Positions 1-9,460 are shown, counted from the first letter of the stretch. The stretch is 64,000 nt of DNA from Algoriphagus ornithinivorans (GCF_900115305.1 NZ_FOVW01000007.1:248001-312000), one strand, 5' to 3'. The notes: generated from the sequence alone by a model not told the origin. Made by a program: numbers and translations.

Positions 1-345
1 ATTCACACCCAAATTGGATTGATAACTCACGCCAAATCTCGCAGGGATAACATCTCCCGGTACATTGGGATCGCCAAAAGGTGGTTCATTTGGAAGAAAA
101 ACAATTGGAATTGCAGGGTTATAATTCAAATCAAAATTACCATTGACCTGAGGCAATCCCGTTGCTGTTGTTTCTTTGACAGTGGCCTTGGAAATTAAGG
201 TCTCTAGTTTTGCATTTTTTACATTGACATTATTCTCAAGAGAATAGCTCAATGCTTCTTCAAGGGTAAGCCTGACTATTTCTTGCGCATTCCCATGTAG
301 TACAGGCAAGCTAAGACATAGAAGAATGAGTAAATATTTTTTCAT
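1..345 (-). CDS. TolC-family outer-membrane efflux protein, N-terminal part only
   Basis: Reading leftward from the ATG at 345, the frame stays open for 115 codons and runs off the window edge. A signal peptide of about 20 residues ends in NAQ, followed by LTLEEALSYSLENN. That acidic/aromatic helix with a later TGLPQVNGNFDL segment is typical of the first periplasmic helix of TolC/OEP proteins, where 'LTLEEAL' and 'A...LPQ' are family hallmarks. TolC proteins form the outer-membrane duct of RND or ABC efflux systems. The gene begins 11 bp after the TetR stop, so the two are probably co-transcribed and the missing downstream genes are probably the membrane-fusion protein and pump. The family call is good; the substrate cannot be told. 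Confidence 0.82.
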   Translation of the reverse strand, partial: MKKYLLILLCLSLPVLHGNAQEIVRLTLEEALSYSLENNVNVKNAKLETLISKATVKETTATGLPQVNGNFDLNYNPAIPIVFLPNEPPFGDPNVPGDVIPARFGVSYQSNLGVN

Positions 346-356
346 CGCTGGGTTAA

Positions 357-965
357 TTAGCTGAGTTTTGCTTGTTGTTCTTGATATGCTTCACGTCCTT
401 TTTCCGTGAATATTCCGTGAAGGAAATGATCCATCATTTGCATTTGCTCCTCCACCAAATTGTAATTTTCATTATTGAAATTGGAAGGTTCCATAGCAGA
501 GGCAATTTGATTCACCCTTAGTCTGGCTAAAATATGAGCATCTATTTCACTCCTAAAATATCCTAGCTGCTTTCCCCTTTCCAAAATATTGACAAAGTCT
601 GTCATGATTACTTGTTCTTTATGCTCTTCAAAGATTTTCCATGCTTCAGGGAAATATTTTTGAACCTCCATGACCGCAAGGGGATTAATGTTGGTCAAAC
701 GCTCTCTCATCATCTTCGAAATTTTCACCAAATGCTCAATGACATCTGTACCTGAGTCCTTTAAAAAGGCCATTTTCTCTTGGTCCCTTTCCAGCATAGC
801 TGAAAAAGTAGCATTCACCAACTCCTTCTTGTCCTTGAATTCCTGATAGAGCGTTTTCTTAGATATACCCATCATTCGGGCAATATCATCCATGGTGGTA
901 TTGCGTACTCCATACCTGGAAAATTGCTCAATCGCTACATCCAATATTTTTTCTCTCGTCTCCAC
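357..965 (-). CDS. TetR/AcrR-family transcriptional regulator
   Basis: A 202-residue protein. Its N-terminal 50 residues are a classic TetR helix-turn-helix (REKILDVAIEQFSRYGVRNT, then MDDIARMMGISKKTLYQEF). The C-terminal part is a helical ligand-binding/dimer domain with no conserved signature I can use to name the ligand. The start is GTG at 965, because an in-frame TAA directly precedes it and no ATG is available. It heads an operon with the TolC-like gene, which points to a local efflux repressor. Its promoter carries a 9-bp inverted repeat lying over the -33 element and spacer, so autorepression is expected. Confidence 0.93.
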   Translation of the reverse strand: METREKILDVAIEQFSRYGVRNTTMDDIARMMGISKKTLYQEFKDKKELVNATFSAMLERDQEKMAFLKDSGTDVIEHLVKISKMMRERLTNINPLAVMEVQKYFPEAWKIFEEHKEQVIMTDFVNILERGKQLGYFRSEIDAHILARLRVNQIASAMEPSNFNNENYNLVEEQMQMMDHFLHGIFTEKGREAYQEQQAKLS

Positions 966-982
966 TTACTTGAAATTTGAGT

Positions 983-1019
983 CAAAACTACGGAAACTTT
1001 CAAAATGTTCAAAGTTTCC
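983..1019 (-). promoter_or_regulatory. Promoter and likely TetR operator for tetR-tolC
   Basis: On the minus strand there is a full Bacteroidota promoter: TTTG (1013-1010), a 19-nt spacer, and TAGTTTTG (990-983), about 18 bp from the GTG start. The spacer and -33 box sit inside the inverted repeat GGAAACTTT-N10-AAAGTTTCC (992-1019). A dyad at this position would block the polymerase, the usual arrangement for TetR autorepression. Promoter and dyad are seen directly; binding by this TetR is inferred. Confidence 0.75.
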
Positions 1020-1176
1020 AAAGTTTTTTATAAAATATTATTTTGTGTTCGCATTGATACACTATTAAAAAGTGTTCGATCTGCTACAATTTCACCTATT
1101 TGTAATAGTTTATTTTGCATTTCAAATTACTTTTTTCGGCATCTATTTTTAGTTTATCTTCAATTTTCATTAAAAA

Positions 1177-1983
1177 ATGAGAGTTCTAGACAGTCAATTT
1201 GGATCTTTAGCATACAAATCTCTGGGAGAGGGAAAGGAGGTTTTCCTTATTTTTCATGGCTTTGGCCAAGATCACAGGGATTTATTGCCGTTTTCCAAGA
1301 TCCTAAAACCCGAACAGCGCTTTCTTTTCATTGACATTTTTTATCACGGAAAAAGTCAATGGAAATGCCACGAAAACCCTTTGACAAAATCAGTTTGGGC
1401 AGAAATCTTAAAAAGTCTTTTTAAAAAAGAAGAAATCTTAAAATTCCATTTGATAGGTTATAGCATGGGAGGTAAGTTTTCATTATTGACTTATGAATTA
1501 TTTCCTGAGAATGTTCAAAGTATGATCCTTCTTGCTCCAGATGGAATTAAAACCGGAGTATTGTACAGCATCAGTAGCTATCCAGCTTATTTTCATGCTT
1601 TATTTAAACAAATTGTATTTAAGCCTCGTCGCTTCTTTTCTGTAGTAAACGGATTAAGTCAGATTGGCCTCGTGGAAAGTAGTATTTCCAAATTTGTTCA
1701 AACCCAAATGGAATACAGATCTCAAAGAGCCCAAGTTTATTTTACATGGAAAACTTTCGGTGGAATTCAACTTCGACTTGGAGCAATCATTCGAAATGCG
1801 AGAAAACTAAAAACTCCAATTTTCCTTTTCACGGGGAAATATGACAAAATGGTGACTGCAAATAACCTAGAAAGATTCAGTAGTAAAATCCCTCACTTAA
1901 AATCTCATATTCTTCCGGTTGGTCACGGAGGACTTATTCAGGCAACTGTTGAATATTTAAATCAGGAGAAATTAGATGCTTAA
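1177..1983 (+). CDS. Alpha/beta-fold hydrolase
   Basis: A 268-residue cytoplasmic protein without a signal peptide. It shows the oxyanion-region FHGFGQD (about residues 26-32), the nucleophile elbow GYSMGG with Ser96, an acid candidate in TGKYDKMV (about residue 224) and a catalytic His in GHGGLI near the C terminus. This is a complete alpha/beta hydrolase of the serine esterase/lipase/C-C hydrolase type. The substrate cannot be assigned. It is divergent from the TetR gene with a 211-bp gap, so it might respond to the same operator, but it has no recognisable promoter of its own. Confidence 0.82.
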   Translation: MRVLDSQFGSLAYKSLGEGKEVFLIFHGFGQDHRDLLPFSKILKPEQRFLFIDIFYHGKSQWKCHENPLTKSVWAEILKSLFKKEEILKFHLIGYSMGGKFSLLTYELFPENVQSMILLAPDGIKTGVLYSISSYPAYFHALFKQIVFKPRRFFSVVNGLSQIGLVESSISKFVQTQMEYRSQRAQVYFTWKTFGGIQLRLGAIIRNARKLKTPIFLFTGKYDKMVTANNLERFSSKIPHLKSHILPVGHGGLIQATVEYLNQEKLDA

Positions 1984-2213
1984 ACTAATTTCAGAAAAGC
2001 GCCCTACAAAAGGTTGGGATAAAACTTAAGGCTTCTAAGAATTCATTTTTGGTAAAATTCATTTTCCAAATAGCTTGGAAATTTTGGTTACTGCTTGATT
2101 CCCTCTCTAGAATATAAGTCCATTCAATTCCTGTAAATTGAAAAACCAGCAATTTCTAAGATAATACGATCGATTATTTCCACCCTCACTTTTTACACTT
2201 CAAGCCAATTCCT

Positions 2214-2221
2214 TACCTTTG
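2214..2221 (+). promoter_or_regulatory. -7 box for purL
   Basis: TACCTTTG matches the Bacteroidota -7 consensus TAnnTTTG and ends 20 bp before the purL ATG, giving a leader of about 15 nt. The -33 region is only T-rich (TTTTT at 2190-2193), a weak match. The 230 bp between here and the upstream hydrolase stop hold no gene; the only structure is an imperfect direct repeat of AAATTCATTTT near 2040-2075. Confidence 0.55.
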
Positions 2222-2241
2222 CAACTTACCAGCTCAAGGAC

Positions 2242-5200
2242 ATGATTTTCTTCTTTGAATCACCTCAAAAAGTAGTCTACGCAGTACAGACTCCACAACC
2301 TCTCGCCCAAGAAGACATTACAAAACTTAACTGGCTTTTCGGCGAAGCTTCACCCATTCAAACTCCAGAAGTAGCAGGGAAATTTTCCGGCCCAAGAAAA
2401 GAAATGATCACCCCATGGTCTACCAATGCCGTGGAAATCACAGTGAACATGGGCATTCAGGGAATCCAGCGAATTGAGGAGTTTTTTCCACTTGCTGAAG
2501 GTGATCAAATTGACCCTATGCTTCAAAAAGCTTATGAAAATCTGGATCAGGAGATCTTTGATATACATTTGGAGCCAGAACCAATTAAGTCTATTGAGGA
2601 TATTGCGAGCTATAATCAAAAAGAAGGATTGGCTCTTAGCGAAGAAGAAATCGCTTATTTGGAAAATGTCTCTACGCAACTCGGTAGACCATTGACCGAC
2701 TCAGAGGTTTTTGGTTTTTCCCAAGTCAATTCTGAACATTGTAGACATAAAATTTTCAACGGAACCTTTATCATCGATGGTCAGGAAAAGCCAATGACGC
2801 TCTTCCAATTGATCAAAGAAACTTCCAAAAAGCATCCAAATCGAATTGCATCTGCCTATAAGGACAATGTAGCATTTATCCAAGGTCCCAAAGCGCATCA
2901 ATTCGCTCCTAAAACCCAGCATCAGGCTGACTTTTTTGAGCAAAGAGAAATTGACACGGTCATTTCCCTGAAAGCAGAAACCCATAATTTCCCTACTACT
3001 GTTGAACCTTTCAATGGAGCAGCTACAGGATCTGGAGGTGAAATCCGAGATAGACTTGCTGGGGGAACGGCTTCTATTCCTTTGGCAGGAACGGCAGTTT
3101 ATATGACTTCTTATTCCCGCTCCGAAAAAGGCAGAACCTGGGAAAACAAGCTGGAAGAAAGACCTTGGCTCTACCAGACTCCTATGGATATCCTGATCAA
3201 AGCCTCCAATGGCGCATCCGACTTTGGAAACAAATTTGGACAGCCCTTGATTGCTGGATCAGTTTTAACATTCGAGCATGAAGAAGGTGAAAAGCATTTT
3301 GGTTTTGATAAAGTAATCATGCTAGCTGGTGGAATTGGTTTTACGAATGCCAAATACACCAAAAAAGAAGAGCCAAAAACCGGTGATCAAATCGTGATCA
3401 TGGGAGGCGATAATTATAGAATTGGTATGGGAGGATCAGCGGTTTCTTCCCTCAATACTGGTGAATTATCCAATGCTATTGAATTGAACGCCATACAAAG
3501 ATCCAATCCGGAAATGCAGAAGCGTGTTTCCAATGTGATTCGGGCAATGGCTGAGAGCGAGAATAACCCTATCATTTCCATTCACGATCATGGTGCAGGT
3601 GGCCATTTAAATTGCCTTTCCGAATTGGTGGAAAGCACGGGTGGAACCATCCACATTGATCAATTGCCTGTAGGTGATCCAACTCTTTCCGCGAAGGAAA
3701 TCATTGGAAATGAATCTCAGGAAAGAATGGGCTTAGTTGTTGGCAAGGAAGATGTCGCTACTCTAAAGCAACTTTCAGAAAGAGAAAGGGCTCCTTTTTA
3801 TGTGGTAGGTGAGACCACCGGAGACATGCATTTCAAATTCGAAAATCAAAAGACAGGAGAAAAACCAGTTGATTGGAATTTGGCATATATGTTTGGATCT
3901 TCTCCAAAAACCATATTGGAAGATCAATCGGGGAATGCCTCATTCGCAGAAGCAAGCTATGATCCTGAATTGATCAAAGGGTATATCCAAGAAGTATTGC
4001 AATTGGAAGCCGTAGCTTGTAAAGATTGGCTAACCAATAAAGTGGACAGATCAGTAACAGGCAGGGTTGCCACTCAGCAAACTGTAGGAGAAATCCAACT
4101 TCCTCTGAATGATGTAGCCGTAATGGCTTTGGATTTCACAGGCAATAAAGGGATCGCTACCTCAATTGGTCATGCCCCAGTAGCTGCTTTGGCCAATCCA
4201 GAAGCGGGTAGCAGATTAGCTATTGCAGAGGCATTGACCAACTTGATTTTTGCACCTATCGCAGACGGACTGAAGGGAGTTTCTCTTTCTGCCAACTGGA
4301 TGTGGCCTGCCAAAAACAAAGGGGAAAACGACAGGTTATACCGTGCAGTACAGGCAGTTTCAGACTTTGCCATTGAATTGGGCGTCAATATCCCAACCGG
4401 AAAGGACTCCCTTTCCATGACTCAGAAATATCCTGACGGAAAAGTAGTTTACTCGCCGGGAACAGTAATTATATCTACAGTAGGAGAATGTTTTGACGTT
4501 CAAAAAACTGTAAAAACTGCTTTGAAGCCGGTTGTAGGAAGTAGAATTCTTTACATAGACTTTTCGAAAGACAGTTTCAAACTAGCAGGATCCAGCTTTT
4601 ATCAGGCGCTCAATAAAGTAGGTACAGATACGCCTACGGTGGTCAATGCCGCATATTTTGCCAAGGCATTTAAAGCTGTACAGGATTTGATCGACCAAAC
4701 TTGGATACATGCTGGACACGATATTTCATCAGGTGGAATCATCACAGCACTATTGGAAATGTGCTTCCCAACTCCAGGAATTGGATTGGAAGTAAGAATT
4801 GATCGACTGGGAGAAAATGATTTGGTGAAAGCCTTATTCGCAGAGAATCCAGGTATTCTAATTCAGGTACCTGACGATCATCCTGTAGAAACCCTGTTGG
4901 TTGAGGCTGATATTGATTATGTAGAATTGGCAACAGTTACCAACTCAGGTAAGATTGATTATCTAGGAAAAGATTTGAGTCTGGATATTGAGCAGCACAG
5001 AGATATCTGGTTTAGGTCATCCTACCTTTTAGACAGAAAGCAATCCGGAGAAAAACTCGCAAAAGACCGTTTCGACAATTATAAAAATCAGCCACTTTCT
5101 TATGAATTTGCTCCAAATTGGAAAGGAAGTTTTGCTGAGTCTGGAATCAATCCATTCAGAAAAGAAACAGGAAAGGCCAAGGCAGCTATTATCAGAGAAA

Positions 5201-5925
5201 AAGGAGTGAATGGAGACCGAGAAATGGCTTATTCACTTTGGCTTGCAGGGTTTGAGGTGAAAGATGTGCACATGACAGATTTGATTTCAGGAAGAGAAAA
5301 TCTGGAAGATGTACAAATGATAGTTTTTGTAGGAGGCTTTTCCAACTCTGATGTTTTGGGTTCAGCGAAAGGCTGGGCAGGCGCTTTCCTTTACAATCCA
5401 AAAGCAAAACAAGCTTTAGATAATTTCTACGCAAGACCTGATACTCTAAGTTTGGGAGTATGTAATGGTTGCCAGCTCATGGTAGAACTTGGACTGGTAG
5501 GTTCAGAGGATCCTGTTCACAAAGCAAAAATGCTTCACAATGCTTCTCATAAATTTGAGTCCTCCTTTGTGAATGTGAGCATTCCAGAAAACAAAACCGT
5601 GATGCTTGGAAACCTAACCGGTCAGCGTTTAGGAGTGTGGGTAGCTCACGGAGAAGGAAAGTTTTATTTGCCAAAAGCTGAAAGTGAATATCATATAGGA
5701 ATGAAATATAGCTATGAAGCCTATCCTGGAAATCCAAATGGTTCTGATTATGCAGTAGCCGGAATAGCCTCTCAAGATGGAAGACATTTAGCTATAATGC
5801 CTCATATTGAGCGTTCATTGAAGCCATGGAACTGGGCTCACTATCCTATGGATAGAAATGATGAATTCACTCCTTGGCTAGTAGCCTTTGTTAATGCCCG
5901 TAAATGGGTTGAGGAAAAGAATTAA
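2242..5925 (+). CDS. purL: Phosphoribosylformylglycinamidine synthase (large single-chain PurL)
   Basis: A 1227-residue enzyme that converts FGAR to FGAM with ATP and glutamine, the fourth step of purine synthesis. It is the large one-chain form: an N-terminal PurS-like part, the synthetase core (EHCRHKIFNGTF, then KAETHNFPTTVEPFNGAATG) with its pseudo-symmetric second half (GKDSLSMTQKY), and a C-terminal glutamine amidotransferase. The amidotransferase has the nucleophile elbow GVCNGCQ (Cys1074 by codon count) and the His/Glu pair in MPHIERS. Length is close to that of large-type PurL enzymes (about 1200-1300). It is monocistronic between its own -7 box and a strong terminator. Confidence 0.97.
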   Translation: MIFFFESPQKVVYAVQTPQPLAQEDITKLNWLFGEASPIQTPEVAGKFSGPRKEMITPWSTNAVEITVNMGIQGIQRIEEFFPLAEGDQIDPMLQKAYENLDQEIFDIHLEPEPIKSIEDIASYNQKEGLALSEEEIAYLENVSTQLGRPLTDSEVFGFSQVNSEHCRHKIFNGTFIIDGQEKPMTLFQLIKETSKKHPNRIASAYKDNVAFIQGPKAHQFAPKTQHQADFFEQREIDTVISLKAETHNFPTTVEPFNGAATGSGGEIRDRLAGGTASIPLAGTAVYMTSYSRSEKGRTWENKLEERPWLYQTPMDILIKASNGASDFGNKFGQPLIAGSVLTFEHEEGEKHFGFDKVIMLAGGIGFTNAKYTKKEEPKTGDQIVIMGGDNYRIGMGGSAVSSLNTGELSNAIELNAIQRSNPEMQKRVSNVIRAMAESENNPIISIHDHGAGGHLNCLSELVESTGGTIHIDQLPVGDPTLSAKEIIGNESQERMGLVVGKEDVATLKQLSERERAPFYVVGETTGDMHFKFENQKTGEKPVDWNLAYMFGSSPKTILEDQSGNASFAEASYDPELIKGYIQEVLQLEAVACKDWLTNKVDRSVTGRVATQQTVGEIQLPLNDVAVMALDFTGNKGIATSIGHAPVAALANPEAGSRLAIAEALTNLIFAPIADGLKGVSLSANWMWPAKNKGENDRLYRAVQAVSDFAIELGVNIPTGKDSLSMTQKYPDGKVVYSPGTVIISTVGECFDVQKTVKTALKPVVGSRILYIDFSKDSFKLAGSSFYQALNKVGTDTPTVVNAAYFAKAFKAVQDLIDQTWIHAGHDISSGGIITALLEMCFPTPGIGLEVRIDRLGENDLVKALFAENPGILIQVPDDHPVETLLVEADIDYVELATVTNSGKIDYLGKDLSLDIEQHRDIWFRSSYLLDRKQSGEKLAKDRFDNYKNQPLSYEFAPNWKGSFAESGINPFRKETGKAKAAIIREKGVNGDREMAYSLWLAGFEVKDVHMTDLISGRENLEDVQMIVFVGGFSNSDVLGSAKGWAGAFLYNPKAKQALDNFYARPDTLSLGVCNGCQLMVELGLVGSEDPVHKAKMLHNASHKFESSFVNVSIPENKTVMLGNLTGQRLGVWVAHGEGKFYLPKAESEYHIGMKYSYEAYPGNPNGSDYAVAGIASQDGRHLAIMPHIERSLKPWNWAHYPMDRNDEFTPWLVAFVNARKWVEEKN

Positions 5926-5932
5926 AAAAATT

Positions 5933-5969
5933 AATCCCTTTCGAAAATCTCACGAAAGGGATTTTTTTT
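5933..5969 (+). terminator. Intrinsic terminator of purL
   Basis: An 11-bp stem, AATCCCTTTCG paired with CGAAAGGGATT, has a 9-nt loop and is followed by a run of eight T. It lies 7 bp after the purL stop. Confidence 0.9.
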
Positions 5970-6092
5970 GGCTCTTATTTTTTTGATAACAAGCAACCTT
6001 GGATGGCAAGTTTCCGTGATGTTCTCGATTCGCATCTGGATCTACTTTATTTCCGGATGAGGATCCCATCTATCAACCAGCTGATCATCCCC

Positions 6093-7289
6093 ATGAAGAA
6101 ATTCAATTTCCTTGTAATTCTGACTCTTCTAGCCTTTTCACAAATAAGTTTTGCCCAAACAGAAATCTCTGAACAAATCAAAACTGATAGAGACAACCAG
6201 CTGAAAGAGCTCAATGAAAAGCTCAAAACCAACGAAGAGCTTGTCAACAAACTGACTGAAAAAATTGCTGCGGCTGACAGCAAAAACGCTTCAGATAAGG
6301 ACAAAATTGTCGATTTGGAAAAACTTCAATTAGCCCTTGATAACAGATTGAAAATTTTGGAAGAGGCTCCCAAAACCAAAATCAACCTTAATGGACAGTT
6401 GGCTTTTACGGAGCTGTTAAGTATCCAAAGAGATATACAGCCAGTAGAGCTATTTTTAACTTCCCAGTCTTTTTTTGATCAATTGGGAAATATTGGGAAA
6501 ATCCAGCAATACAAATCCTTTACTAGCTGGAAAAATGAATTCGATAAATGGTATGCCAAAGAAGGTCAAAATGATGCCATGGTGGGAGTCCTTCAAAATT
6601 CCATCAGTTTGATTTCAACGGCTTCTGCGGCAGTTCCTCTTTACGGAACCATGGTCAATACTGCGATTTCGGGTGTCACCAGCTTAGTGGGGACCTTGAG
6701 CAAAAAAGAAAAGGAATTGTATGAAAGATCTCCTGAGATGCTAAGGATTTTGACAGTGACCAGTCAATTTGAACAGCAAAAATCCATCATTGATCATGAA
6801 TGGGTATTGATCAATAAAGAATTGGAGCAACTTCAAAAGGAAAATACGCAGCTTTTAGAGGAGCAGATGGCCTATTTTGGCATTGATAAAAACAGGTATC
6901 AGAACAGATATCTCAATGCAACTTTGGATGCTGATCGGGAATTTTTCAAGAATGAATGCAGAAAAGCTATTTCAGAGAAAATTGCTTTATTGGAAAAATC
7001 TCAAGAGACCCGAGGTAAATGGCTGGGTCAAGTCGAGACCTATATGTACAAAGTGCAATCCCTAAGATTGAGATTTGGTCAACTCACCACCAGGATGCAA
7101 GCTAATATAGAGCAGTATGAACATTTGATAAGGCTGTACTCAGACGCCACCAAATTTCCGGTTGAATTCACTGCTAAAATTACTGCTTTAAACAATCCAT
7201 TGAATAATCTTAAAAATAAGTTTTACTCTTCCTTTAATCCTGCCAAATACATAGAAGATTCAGCGGTGATGTACATAGAAAGGCAATAA
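6093..7289 (+). CDS. Secreted coiled-coil protein of unknown function
   Basis: The start is taken at 6093 because the residues from there (MKKFNFLVILTLLAF, then SQISFAQ) form a clean signal peptide; the 30 codons upstream in the same frame are not leader-like. The mature protein, about 378 residues, starts with a long charged heptad helix (about residues 25-100). A short Ala/Gly-rich stretch follows (SLISTASAAVPLYGTMVNTAISG, residues about 167-190) that could insert in or touch a membrane, then more coiled coil (about 230-360). It lacks a lipobox and any enzymatic motif. It stands alone between two terminators. I do not recognise the family; a periplasmic structural or membrane-interacting role is only a guess. 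Confidence 0.7.
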   Translation: MKKFNFLVILTLLAFSQISFAQTEISEQIKTDRDNQLKELNEKLKTNEELVNKLTEKIAAADSKNASDKDKIVDLEKLQLALDNRLKILEEAPKTKINLNGQLAFTELLSIQRDIQPVELFLTSQSFFDQLGNIGKIQQYKSFTSWKNEFDKWYAKEGQNDAMVGVLQNSISLISTASAAVPLYGTMVNTAISGVTSLVGTLSKKEKELYERSPEMLRILTVTSQFEQQKSIIDHEWVLINKELEQLQKENTQLLEEQMAYFGIDKNRYQNRYLNATLDADREFFKNECRKAISEKIALLEKSQETRGKWLGQVETYMYKVQSLRLRFGQLTTRMQANIEQYEHLIRLYSDATKFPVEFTAKITALNNPLNNLKNKFYSSFNPAKYIEDSAVMYIERQ

Positions 7290-7290
7290 A

Positions 7291-7323
7291 AAAGGAGAGC
7301 CGCTTATTTGGCTCTCCTTTTTA
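7291..7323. terminator. Bidirectional terminator
   Basis: The inverted repeat AAAGGAGAGCC/GGCTCTCCTTT has an 8-nt loop, an A-tract on the left and a T-tract on the right. It serves both the coiled-coil gene and the convergent agmatine deiminase gene. Confidence 0.88.
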
Positions 7324-7333
7324 ATATAGATTT

Positions 7334-8407
7334 TTAAACCTCGGGTTCTTGCTGACTCAGGCAGTGAAAGGAACCCAAGCCCCAAATAATATCAGTAGAA
7401 TCTATTCCAATGACTTTTCTATCCGGAAAGCATTCTTTCAAAATATCCAATGCTTTCTGATCATTCTTATCTCTGAAAGTAGGAACCACTACAGCCGCAT
7501 TTCCAATGTAGAAGTTAGCATAAGATGCCGGTAAACGCTGTCCTTCCCAAATCACAGCTTTAGGCATAGGAAGCTCAACAATGTTCAGTTGTTTATCATT
7601 TTCCAGGCGCATTTTCTTCAGCAAATGCAAATTCTCCTGTAAAATATCATAGTTGTCATCCCCCTTATGCTCCTCTACCACGGTAACTACTGTATCTTCA
7701 TTGACAAATCTGGTAATATCATCAATATGACCGTCAGTGTCATCTCCTACGATCCCATCACCTACCCAAAGGATATGATTGACTCCATAATAATCACAGA
7801 GGTACTTTTCGATCTGAGCCTGATTGAGATGCGGGTTTCGGTTTTTATTCAGAAGGCAGGCTTTGGATGTTAACAAAGTCCCTTTGCCATTAAACTCTAC
7901 AGAACCTCCTTCCATGACAATTCCGGGCTGGAAACAAGGAATATTCAAATACTCAGCAATTCGAAAAGGAATTTGATTATCCAAGTCATGAGGAGGATAC
8001 TTTTCACCCCAAGCATTGTAATCCCATTTCACCAACACCTTCTTTTGCTCAGCATTAGGGTTGATCAAAAATGCCGGACCATGATCTCTGCACCAAGCAT
8101 CATTCGTGGGGAATAAGTGGAAATTAATTTGATTCATATCCACTCCAGCTTTGTTTAAATGGTCGATGGCAAATTGCCTCATTCCATCATCCAACACATT
8201 GATATGAACTTTTTCTCCCTTAGCTATCTCCTTGATAAATTGGGCATACCTTGGATATATCGTATGAATTTTTCCCGGCCAGGAATCCTCCTTATGGGGC
8301 CAGCTTAACCACATTGCTCGATGAGGGGCAAACTCTGCGGGGAAATAATATCCCAGTTCTGCAGGAGTGGCTCCTCCAGTTCGAGCAAGTTCAAAAATAT
8401 CTGCCAT
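7334..8407 (-). CDS. aguA: Agmatine deiminase
   Basis: A 357-residue enzyme of the guanidino-group-modifying superfamily that hydrolyses agmatine to N-carbamoylputrescine and ammonia. Visible features are WLSWPHKEDSWPG near the N terminus, NDAWCRDHGPAF (about residues 102-113), the acid/His segment DDTDGHIDD with His227, and the C-terminal GLGSFHCLSQQEP with nucleophile Cys349. Its length and the short C-terminal tail after QQEP fit agmatine deiminase rather than peptidyl-arginine deiminase, which carries extra domains. It starts 2 bp after the aguB stop, so the pair forms a two-step pathway to putrescine. Confidence 0.95.
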   Translation of the reverse strand: MADIFELARTGGATPAELGYYFPAEFAPHRAMWLSWPHKEDSWPGKIHTIYPRYAQFIKEIAKGEKVHINVLDDGMRQFAIDHLNKAGVDMNQINFHLFPTNDAWCRDHGPAFLINPNAEQKKVLVKWDYNAWGEKYPPHDLDNQIPFRIAEYLNIPCFQPGIVMEGGSVEFNGKGTLLTSKACLLNKNRNPHLNQAQIEKYLCDYYGVNHILWVGDGIVGDDTDGHIDDITRFVNEDTVVTVVEEHKGDDNYDILQENLHLLKKMRLENDKQLNIVELPMPKAVIWEGQRLPASYANFYIGNAAVVVPTFRDKNDQKALDILKECFPDRKVIGIDSTDIIWGLGSFHCLSQQEPEV

Positions 8408-8409
8408 GC

Positions 8410-9285
8410 TTATTCTTCGTCTATGTAGCGCTTGGTAATTTGCTGGTAACTGTCAATTCTACGATCTCTCAAGAAAGGCCAGTGGGTTCTATATCTATCA
8501 GAACCGGTCAAATCCAATTCCTCTACATGTACTTCCTCTTCCAAATGTGGTGCCTTGTAAGTCACTCGCCCAAAAGCATTTGACACAAAAGAACCTCCCC
8601 AGAACTGCATATCTCCTTCTACACCTGTTCTATTTACAGAAACTACAGGAATGCCATTTGCAACAGCATGGGAACGCTGTATAGTTTGCCAAGCGCCATA
8701 CTGCTCATCATTAGTAAAGCCATCCTGATCCTTGTGCCAACCAATAGCTGTAGGATAAACTAAGAAATCGGCTCCCTTCAAAGCTGTAATTCTTGCTGCT
8801 TCAGGATACCACTGATCCCAGCAGATCAATACCCCAATATTTCCAAACTTAGTTGGGAAAACCTTATAGCCCAAATCACCTGGAGTGAAATAAAACTTTT
8901 CAAAATATCCAGGATCATCTGGAATATGCATTTTTCTATATTTCCCTAGATAAGTTCCATCTGCATCCAATACAGCAGTTGTATTGTGGTAAAGCCCCTC
9001 TGCTCTTTTTTCAAAAAGAGAAGCAACTATCACTACTCCTAATTCCTTGGCTAAAGAACCTAGGCTTTCGGTGGAAGGACCTGGAATAGCCTCCGCCAGT
9101 TTAAAATTTTCATAATCCTCCACATCACAGAAGTAGAGGGATCTAAAAAGTTCTTGAAGCACCACTACCTCAGCTCCTTTTTGAGCTGCCTCACGGACTC
9201 CTTTGATGGTTTTATTCATGTTTTCGGTCACGTCCCCTGAGCAACTCAGCTGAACCAGACCTACCTTTACTTTTTTATCAGACAC
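8410..9285 (-). CDS. aguB: N-carbamoylputrescine amidase
   Basis: A 291-residue nitrilase-superfamily enzyme that splits N-carbamoylputrescine into putrescine, CO2 and ammonia. The Glu-Lys-Cys triad is complete: Glu45 in VVLQELF, Lys118 in KYRKMHIP, and Cys155 in VLICWDQWYPEAA. The aromatic DQWYPE context after the Cys is typical of AguB, and the adjacent agmatine deiminase settles the substrate. First gene of the aguB-aguA operon, with its own promoter 31 bp upstream. I see no arginine decarboxylase in the window, so agmatine must come from elsewhere in the genome or from outside. Confidence 0.95.
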   Translation of the reverse strand: MSDKKVKVGLVQLSCSGDVTENMNKTIKGVREAAQKGAEVVVLQELFRSLYFCDVEDYENFKLAEAIPGPSTESLGSLAKELGVVIVASLFEKRAEGLYHNTTAVLDADGTYLGKYRKMHIPDDPGYFEKFYFTPGDLGYKVFPTKFGNIGVLICWDQWYPEAARITALKGADFLVYPTAIGWHKDQDGFTNDEQYGAWQTIQRSHAVANGIPVVSVNRTGVEGDMQFWGGSFVSNAFGRVTYKAPHLEEEVHVEELDLTGSDRYRTHWPFLRDRRIDSYQQITKRYIDEE

Positions 9286-9315
9286 GTCTATATGAGTTTG
9301 ATTGAATCAATAAGC

Positions 9316-9347
9316 AAAGGTACGGGAGAAGGAAGGGAATGGCAAAT
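9316..9347 (-). promoter_or_regulatory. Promoter of aguBA
   Basis: On the minus strand TTTG (9347-9344), a 20-nt spacer and TACCTTTG (9323-9316) form a complete -33/-7 pair, leaving a leader of roughly 25 nt before the ATG at 9285. Confidence 0.7.
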
Positions 9348-9452
9348 TAATTGATAGCGGCATTTTCAATGCCCAGGGATTGATTTTTATTACTTACCAA
9401 CATTAATTTTTATTTGAACAAATGAATTAAGAGAACGAATACTTGCTTAAAG

Positions 9453-9460
9453 TATTTTTG
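9453..9460 (+). promoter_or_regulatory. -7 box for the TPR gene, overlapping a hairpin
   Basis: TATTTTTG matches TAnnTTTG and lies 61 bp before the ATG at 9522. It overlaps the right arm of a small inverted repeat, AATACTT-N5-AAGTATT (9438-9456). No good -33 box is present, so this is a tentative call. Confidence 0.4.

Noticed and set aside
1005..1334. 109-codon open frame on the plus strand before the alpha/beta hydrolase
   Set aside because: It runs through the promoter/operator of tetR and out of frame into the hydrolase gene; composition and end point show no family pattern.
6003..6092. Longer start for the secreted coiled-coil protein
   Set aside because: The 30 extra residues would place the signal peptide internally; ATG 6093 gives a proper leader.
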